In this document: positions 58,729 through 64,000 of the stretch, piece by piece
Numbering within the stretch: position 1 is the stretch's first letter
How the letters are laid out: every line of letters begins with the position of its first letter
From: JAFGHJ01 sp964525555
Lineage (GTDB): Bacteria > Hydrothermota > UBA3072
NCBI GenBank assembly: GCA_964525555.1
Contig: CAZGHN010000004.1
Span: forward strand, 1 to 64,000
Direction: 5' to 3'
Length of the DNA stretch: 64,000 bases
Notes under the pieces: generated by a model
Databases searched by the model: none
What the model was told of the DNA's origin: nothing
Seen by the model: only the letters and a program-made list of their open reading frames with translations
Position numbers and translations under genes: made by a program

Positions 58729-60438
58729 ATGGCTTCAAAATATATAGTAGTTGTGGGTGGAGTCCTAAGTGGTGTTGGCAAAGGGATTGCTACATCTTCT
58801 ATAGGTAAGATCGTAGAAAATTATGGTTATTCCACTACTGCCATTAAAATTGATCCGTATATAAACTATGATGCCGGAACTTTGAGGCCAACTGAACACG
58901 GAGAGGTATGGGTTACCGATGATGGCGGAGAAATCGATCAGGATCTTGGAAACTATGAGAGGTTTCTGTCTAAGGATATCCCTAAAGAAAACAATATTAC
59001 TACGGGTCAAGTTTATAAGAGTGTAATAGATAGAGAGCGAGCGGGCAAATATTTGGGACAGACCGTTCAGTTTATTCCGCATATTCCCGAGGAAATAATA
59101 AGAAGGATAAAAAAATCCTCAGAGAATACCGATGTCGCTGTTATAGAGATTGGTGGTACAATAGGGGATTATGAAAATATGCCCTACCTTTTTGCTGTAA
59201 GGAGTCTTATCAGAATGGAGGGAAGGGAAAATGTTGCTATAGTAATGCTTTCTTATCTTCCGATTCCCTCCCATATCGATGAAATGAAGACTAAGCCAAC
59301 TCAGCAGGCAATAAGACAACTTTCTGAACATGGAATACTTCCTGATATTATTCTTTGCCGTGCTAAAACTTCTCTTGATCCTGTAAGAAGAGGTAAAATT
59401 GAGACTTATGCCAATATTGAGGCTGATTATGTGATTTCTGCTCCTGATACAGATTGCATCTACGAAGTTCCTATAAATTTCGAAAAGGAAAATATGGGAA
59501 AGAAACTACTTACTAAACTAAACCTTCCAATTAAAAACAAGCCTGATTGGAGTAGATGGACGGAATTATTGGACGGAATAATGAATCCTAAGGTCAATAT
59601 AAACGTAGCAATGGTTTGCAAGTATCTTGATATTGGTAAGTTTTCCCTGAAAGATGCATATATTTCTGTATCCAGAGCTTTAATAGATGCGGGAGCAGGA
59701 GACAAAGTTGGTGTAAATATTAAGTGGATAGATTCCAAGGATATTGAAAAGAAAGGAACAGGATGTCTTTCTGATGTTGATGGTATAATAGTTCCCGGGG
59801 GCTTTGGAGAGGAAGGCTTTGAAGGTAAAATAGACAGTATTCGTTATGCAAGAGAAAATAAAGTTCCGTTTCTTGGCTTATGTCTTGGTATGCAGCTTGC
59901 TCTTATTGAGTATGCAAGGAATGTTATGGGGCTTGAAGGTGCTAATACTATTGAAGCAGATCCCAATACTCCGTATAAAGTTATAAATTTTTATGGTAAA
60001 CAAGAAAAACTTCTTGAAGAGGAAAGAATAGGTGCAACTATGAGGTTGGGAGCCTATGCTGCACAATTAAAGAAGAATACGAAAGTTTTCAATTTGTATG
60101 AAAAGACGGGAAGATTAAAATATGATGCAAAAAGGGTGAAAGAAATAAAAGAAAAATTCAGGCTGGGTATTCTAGATAAGAAACAACCTGTAGTTCTTGA
60201 ACGCCACAGACATAGATATGAAGTTAATCCTGAGTATGTGAAAAATTTTGAAGAGGCTGGGGTTATTTTTAGTGGGTTTCATACGCCTTTAGAAGGAGAG
60301 AAGCTTATGGAATTTATGGAATTACCCGATCATCCGTTTTTTGTCGCTACACAGGCTCATCCGGAGTTTAAAGCTCGTCTTGAAAATCCTTCTCCGCTTT
60401 TTTTAGGTTTAATAAAAAGTATACTTGATTATAAGTGA
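58729..60438 (+). CDS. pyrG: CTP synthase
   Basis: A 569-residue enzyme that aminates UTP to CTP using glutamine. The N-terminal synthetase domain (1-270) has GGVLSGVGKGI and KIDPYINYDAGT. The C-terminal class I glutamine amidotransferase has VPGGFGEEG, the nucleophile in LGLCLGMQLA and the final ATQAHPEFK with His and Glu. It is slightly longer than average at the C-terminus. The ribosome-binding site is AAGGAG. It may be transcribed with the rpsA operon (40-nt spacer). Confidence 0.96.
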   Translation: MASKYIVVVGGVLSGVGKGIATSSIGKIVENYGYSTTAIKIDPYINYDAGTLRPTEHGEVWVTDDGGEIDQDLGNYERFLSKDIPKENNITTGQVYKSVIDRERAGKYLGQTVQFIPHIPEEIIRRIKKSSENTDVAVIEIGGTIGDYENMPYLFAVRSLIRMEGRENVAIVMLSYLPIPSHIDEMKTKPTQQAIRQLSEHGILPDIILCRAKTSLDPVRRGKIETYANIEADYVISAPDTDCIYEVPINFEKENMGKKLLTKLNLPIKNKPDWSRWTELLDGIMNPKVNINVAMVCKYLDIGKFSLKDAYISVSRALIDAGAGDKVGVNIKWIDSKDIEKKGTGCLSDVDGIIVPGGFGEEGFEGKIDSIRYARENKVPFLGLCLGMQLALIEYARNVMGLEGANTIEADPNTPYKVINFYGKQEKLLEEERIGATMRLGAYAAQLKKNTKVFNLYEKTGRLKYDAKRVKEIKEKFRLGILDKKQPVVLERHRHRYEVNPEYVKNFEEAGVIFSGFHTPLEGEKLMEFMELPDHPFFVATQAHPEFKARLENPSPLFLGLIKSILDYK

Positions 60439-61187
60439 ACTTTGCTTTTTATCCCAGTAATTCTTTAATACACTCACTCGACCCAAGAACGAAACTACTT
60501 TTCGTTTTTACGTGTTTTATAGCCGTTTTGTTTGGCAGAAGTTTTGTTGCGAACACTTTGCTATCTTTAGCTGTAATATTACCTTTTTGCTTCTCTAAAA
60601 TTCCTCCCAAGAAAATCTTTAGAGGGTTCATTCCTTTTTTTGTATTGTTTTTATTAACTTTTATCTTGCATTTATTCTTGACTCCCGGAGAAGTTTTATT
60701 CAAATTGGGAGGTTTAAATGGTACTTTAGAGGGTTTTCACAAGGGATTATTATATTCAATGCGGATTCTTATACTTGTTTTAAGCGCCATGTTTTTTGGT
60801 TTTACAACATCACCTATAGATTTTGCAGATAGTTTATCGGGCTTTTTCTTCCGTTTTAAATCTGAGACTTTAAGAGAAATTCCTATGATTATGATTTTTG
60901 TTTTCCGTTTTATTCCTTCTATGTTTAAAGAAGGAAAAAGGGCAATGATGGCTTACAAAGCAAGGTGTGGTTATATTAGAATGGGTGGCGATCTTTTTTC
61001 ATTGGTTTTTCCTGTTGTACATTCTTCTATAAGAAAAGCCGAACAATTGGCTATTGGTCTTCATGCTAAGGCATATCAGGTTGGAAAAGAGAGGACAACA
61101 ATTAATGAATTTCGTTTTTCTTCGAAAGATTACTATTTTATGGCTTACTCTATTATTCCTTTAATCGTAGTGATTTTTGTTAAATAA
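60435..61187 (+). CDS. energy-coupling factor transporter transmembrane protein (EcfT/CbiQ-like)
   Basis: A 250-residue inner-membrane protein with about five helices. SLIHSLDPRTKLLFVF at the N-terminus and two coupling-helix segments near the end (MAYKARCGYIRMGGD and AEQLAIGLHAKAYQ) match EcfT, where an Ala-Arg-Gly signature touches the ATPases. Here the first reads ARC and the second AKAY, a deviation. No EcfA ATPase or substrate-binding S component is in the window, so the vitamin or metal carried is unknown. The GTG start overlaps the pyrG stop. Confidence 0.78.
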   Translation: MNFAFYPSNSLIHSLDPRTKLLFVFTCFIAVLFGRSFVANTLLSLAVILPFCFSKIPPKKIFRGFIPFFVLFLLTFILHLFLTPGEVLFKLGGLNGTLEGFHKGLLYSMRILILVLSAMFFGFTTSPIDFADSLSGFFFRFKSETLREIPMIMIFVFRFIPSMFKEGKRAMMAYKARCGYIRMGGDLFSLVFPVVHSSIRKAEQLAIGLHAKAYQVGKERTTINEFRFSSKDYYFMAYSIIPLIVVIFVK

Positions 61188-61220
61188 TATTGGATTCTTC
61201 GAATAAGATTTGGATGAGGT

Positions 61221-61288
61221 GCGTTAAACGTTACAAGTAACACGTTAAACGTAACAAAACTTAGTGTCTTAGTGTCTTTGTGTGAGAA
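61221..61288. repeat. heptameric CGTTAAA module followed by inverted TTAGTGTC module
   Basis: Five 7-base words CGTTAAA/CGTTACA/AGTAACA at 61222-61256, then CTTAGTGT words (61256-61288) that are the inverse of the CACAAAG-type module. Confidence 0.55.
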
Positions 61289-61323
61289 TTTTTGTTGAAA
61301 ACCAATGGGAAATCCGATAACAC

Positions 61324-61352
61324 TTGACTTTTTATCTGAAATTGTTTATTTT
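61324..61352 (+). promoter_or_regulatory. candidate promoter for TPR/ExeA operon
   Basis: TTGACT (61324-61329), 17-nt spacer, TATTTT (61347-61352), about 50 nt before the TTG start. The TATAGA/TCTATAGA sequence around 61370-61388 forms a short palindromic repeat. Confidence 0.4.
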
Positions 61353-61402
61353 AATAAATAGAGAATTTCTATAGAGTTTCTATAGAAAATTAGGAGGGTT
61401 TT

Positions 61403-62374
61403 TTGAGAGAAGAAAACGTTAACTATATAGTTAATGCAGTAAAGTGTTATAAGGAAAGTAAGAATTTAGAGGATCTTCTTAAAGTTATAGTAGGATATGC
61501 AAGGTTAGGATTTCATGGTGAAGTTAAAAGACGTATAGAAGAGTTTATAGAAAAAAATGGAGATTTGGGAGATCTTGTAGCTATTTCAAGTGACCTTCCC
61601 GAAGAAATAAAAGAAATAATTACTCCAGCAGGAATTGAAATAGATGGCGAGTTTGATGCAGATTCTTTTCTTGAAATGGGTGAACTACTCTGGGAAATCG
61701 GTTCGCCAGATGAAGCGAAAGATAATTATATAAAGGCTTTTGAATATTATTCTCTTCTTGGTAATATGGAAGCAGCACAGCGGGTTTTAAATACCCTCAA
61801 ACAGAATTATCCTACAGATAATAAAGTAAGTAATTTATCGTTTGCCGGTAAGAACGATAATATTATTCCGAAGCTAAAAGATTATGTAGCAAAATCCCCT
61901 ACAGATGAAATAGATTTACGATATGCTTTAGGGAAAGCTTTTCATGGAGAAGGGTTATTTGCTGAGGCGGAAGCTAACTATAGGAGGATTCTGGAATTGG
62001 ATAGGTCGCACAATTCCAAGAGATTATTGGTCGCGCTGTTAAGAGAGCAAGGTTCTTTTGGAGATTCTCTCACCCTTGCACGGGAATTGCAAGGCGTCGG
62101 TAAACTTGAGGAAATGTATTCAATTTTTGAGTCTTTAAGGAGTGCGGGTAAATCTAAAATAGGAGAAGATGTATTAAAAGAGATATACGGGATAGATCCG
62201 AATTTTAAAGATGTCAAGCAACTTCTTGGATTATTGTCTAAAGAAGAAAAAGCAGAAGGAAGATTAGAGGAGGTTTCCAAGGAAGTTTTTTTAGATAAAG
62301 AGAAAAAAGTGACAGTTGGGGATGAAAGCAAAAGAGATGAAGGTTTTGAAGAGAAAAAAATTGTATTTCTCTAG
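61403..62374 (+). CDS. TPR-like helical repeat protein
   Basis: A 323-residue soluble protein of helical hairpins with tetratricopeptide character (LLWEIGSPDEAKDNYIKAFEYYSLLG; ALGKAFHGEGLFAEAEANYRRILELD). It probably serves as a scaffold. The last ~55 residues are charged and Glu/Lys-rich, without structure signals. The start is TTG at 61403 after AGGAGGG. It is followed 10 nt later by an ExeA-like ATPase and then another TPR gene, a grouping that suggests a secretion- or pilus-related complex (inference). Confidence 0.65.
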   Translation: MREENVNYIVNAVKCYKESKNLEDLLKVIVGYARLGFHGEVKRRIEEFIEKNGDLGDLVAISSDLPEEIKEIITPAGIEIDGEFDADSFLEMGELLWEIGSPDEAKDNYIKAFEYYSLLGNMEAAQRVLNTLKQNYPTDNKVSNLSFAGKNDNIIPKLKDYVAKSPTDEIDLRYALGKAFHGEGLFAEAEANYRRILELDRSHNSKRLLVALLREQGSFGDSLTLARELQGVGKLEEMYSIFESLRSAGKSKIGEDVLKEIYGIDPNFKDVKQLLGLLSKEEKAEGRLEEVSKEVFLDKEKKVTVGDESKRDEGFEEKKIVFL

Positions 62375-62384
62375 GGGGAAATAG

Positions 62385-63206
62385 ATGAACTACGAAGCTT
62401 TTTACGGATTGGATAAGGAACCTTTCCGTGATATCCCTGATCCGGATTTCTTTTATAGCGGTCCCGAACATACTAGAGCTCTTGTTAAGTTGCTGCATGT
62501 TGTAAAAAAGAATAGGGCTTTGGGGCTGTTGACAGGTGAGGTTGGATGTGGTAAAACAACTATTATCAGGAAAATTTTTGCCGACCTTGATGAAGAAGAA
62601 GAGTATTACGGAAGTTTAATGACACTTACTCAACCAGATTTTTCCGCTATTTGGTTTAATAAAAAGTTGGGAGAATTGCTTGGCCTGAAACTTGACTCCA
62701 AGGGAAGGACAGAGATGAAGTTAGAGCTAATAGGCGAGCTCGAACGCAGATACAAGTCTAACAAACGGACTATTGTTCTTATAGATGAAGCCAATAATAT
62801 AACGAATCCTGAAGTCATTGAAGAGATAAGAGGTTTTTTGAATTTAGAACTTGAAGGATATCGTTTGGTAACAATTATTTTAAGTGGTATGGGAGATATG
62901 TACGAGAAAATAAAAGATAATGCATCTTTCAGGCAGAGAGTTTCGACCGTTGTAAGTCTTCCTCCACTCACACTTAGTTCAACTGCAGAGTATATAAATT
63001 ATAGGTTGGAACAGTCCGGTGCTACCGGAAGAATATTTAGTGATGAGGCACATAAATTAATATATGATTTTACTTCTGGTGTTCCCAGGGTAATTAATGT
63101 TATTTGTGACAATGCTCTTTTAGAAGGAGCTCTCCTTAAGAAGAAAATCGTAGAGGAATCAATTATAAGGAGAGTTGGAGAAGAACTAATGCTTAATAGG
63201 GATTGA
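62385..63206 (+). CDS. ExeA/GspA-type AAA+ ATPase
   Basis: A 273-residue ATPase of the ExeA/MshM group (AAA_22). The N-terminal YEAFYGLDKEPFRDIPDPDFFY segment is the family hallmark. Walker A is LLTGEVGCGKTTI, Walker B IVLIDEAN, and the sensor region VPRVINVICDNALLEG follows. ExeA proteins help assemble type II secretion or type IV pilus machines, normally with a C-terminal peptidoglycan-binding domain, which is absent here. Flanking TPR genes support a role in a multiprotein complex. Confidence 0.85.
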   Translation: MNYEAFYGLDKEPFRDIPDPDFFYSGPEHTRALVKLLHVVKKNRALGLLTGEVGCGKTTIIRKIFADLDEEEEYYGSLMTLTQPDFSAIWFNKKLGELLGLKLDSKGRTEMKLELIGELERRYKSNKRTIVLIDEANNITNPEVIEEIRGFLNLELEGYRLVTIILSGMGDMYEKIKDNASFRQRVSTVVSLPPLTLSSTAEYINYRLEQSGATGRIFSDEAHKLIYDFTSGVPRVINVICDNALLEGALLKKKIVEESIIRRVGEELMLNRD

Positions 63207-63218
63207 CCTAAAAGAATA

Positions 63219-64000
63219 TGCTCAAAGCAAATGAAATAGCCGCATTGAGAAATGAGGCTAGTAAAGCAAAAATAAAAGGAGACGTTCAAAGAGCGATTGA
63301 ATGTCTTGAACGAATTTACGATTCGGATCCGGATGATCCTAATAATTCAAAAGAAATTGGCAGTCTTTACAACAAATTAGGTAACAAGAAAAAAGCGGTA
63401 GAATTTTACTGGAAATCACTCGAGAAGTATAGGGAGGCTGAATATTATCAGAATGCTACAGCTATTGCGCAGATATTAATTAGATTTGGCGAAGATGATT
63501 TATTGATTAAACATGAACTTGCTTTTCTATATGAAAAACAGGGGTTGTTAGGAGATGCTGTAGCTTCTTATGAGGAATTAGCGGAATTATACAAGAGTGA
63601 AGGAGATATTGAGGGGGTTCTCGAAAACCTCAAGAAGATTGTAAACATAACTCCGAAGAAAATAGGAATTCGTATGAAACTGGTTGAGATTTATCAAAAC
63701 CAGAATAAACTAGACGAGGCAGTTAAAGAGTTAGAAGAAATAAAGAATATATTCAAAGAACAGGGAAGGGTTGAAGAGGTTGAGAAAATTGAATCCCGTA
63801 TTAGAACTTTATCTTCAAAGTTAGGTAGTGTTCCAAGTGGAACCCAGAGTAAAGTAGAAGAAGAACTTGAAGCTCCAAAGACAGATAAAGTAAAAGAACA
63901 GAAAGTTCCCGAGGAGATGATTGTAGAATTCGAGCAGGAGGGAATTGGTTTGGTTGAAGCAGTCGAAGAGGCGATTGAAAGAGCGGAAGAAGAAGCAGAA
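63219..64000 (+). CDS. TPR repeat protein, 3' end outside window
   Basis: An open frame from ATG 63219 to the right edge (260 codons visible). Several 34-residue helical repeats are clear (GSLYNKLGNKKKAVEFYWKSL; AFLYEKQGLLGDAVASYEEL; VEIYQNQNKLDEAVKELEEI). After about residue 205 the sequence becomes Glu/Lys-rich and acidic (EEAIERAEEEAE at the edge). It resembles the TPR gene at 61403 in composition. The start follows a weak AAAAGA. Function unknown; likely scaffold of the same complex. Confidence 0.75.

Overview
The window looks like part of a scaffold from an uncultivated, AT-rich (low-GC), Gram-negative, probably anaerobic bacterium. The evidence is an ExbB-ExbD-TonB system, a predicted outer-membrane beta-barrel, a lipoprotein, a cytoplasmic [NiFe] hydrogenase, a flavodiiron O2/NO reductase and MEP-pathway IspH. 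Two 100-N placeholders indicate a draft scaffold. The standard bacterial code fits throughout. There is no rRNA and no gene here that fixes the phylum, so I leave it open. No transposase, phage gene or CRISPR array was found.

Layout. 0-3.5 kb: a partial beta-propeller lipoprotein, a CDP-alcohol phosphatidyltransferase-like protein, a diguanylate cyclase and a HAD phosphatase. 3.7-7.4 kb: a DUF2339/DUF3999-like membrane-protein operon. 7.5-17.6 kb: mixed metabolism (two methyltransferases, an FAD oxidoreductase, two acetyltransferases, an LspA-like peptidase, NAD synthase, a CDF-like transporter and a sialate O-acetylesterase). 17.8-32.0 kb: a dense signalling island. It opens with a histidine kinase, REC-PATAN regulator, Roadblock protein, V4R-like protein, [NiFe] hydrogenase small and large subunits and ferredoxin, followed by a Cvn/MglA-type small GTPase. 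A convergent NtrC-type regulator, a membrane kinase, a CheY-like regulator, a degenerate kinase and a large hybrid kinase complete it. 32.2-34.3 kb: an M42 peptidase and a Ca2+/Na+ antiporter. 34.6-39.3 kb: an FMN riboswitch followed by ribD-ribE-ribBA-ribH-nusB and a phosphoesterase. 39.5-46 kb: Maf, MtnA, a beta-barrel protein, a ComEA-like protein, an adenosine-specific-kinase-like protein, a dUTPase-like protein, an ArsC-like phosphatase, nicotinamidase and a flavodiiron protein. 46.0-54.0 kb: tRNA-Gly, tRNA-Cys and rpsT, facing the long minus-strand operon exbB-exbD-tonB-Na/Pi transporter-scpA-recJ-rodA-comF. 54.4-61.2 kb: cmk-plsC-ispH-rpsA, pyrG and an EcfT-like gene. 61.4 kb to the end: TPR proteins flanking an ExeA-type ATPase.

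How parts work together. The riboflavin operon is under FMN control by a riboswitch whose terminator runs to 2 bases from the ribD start. The most unusual locus is 17.8-24.5 kb. A group-3-like [NiFe] hydrogenase has no NAD- or F420-linked subunit and no maturation genes nearby. It is embedded instead among a kinase, a response regulator, a Roadblock protein and a GTPase that resembles the conservon (Cvn) GTPases of actinobacteria. I propose a hydrogen- or redox-sensing signalling module.

Intergenic DNA is distinctive. Most long spacers carry short tandem modules of period 7, 8, 9 or 10 in several sequence families, often next to promoters. Promoters fit CTTGACA, a 16-17 nt spacer, then TAnnnT. 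Five genes have the -10 box only 5-9 nt before the ATG, suggesting leaderless mRNAs. Both N gaps fall exactly on repeat-unit boundaries inside coding tandem repeats.
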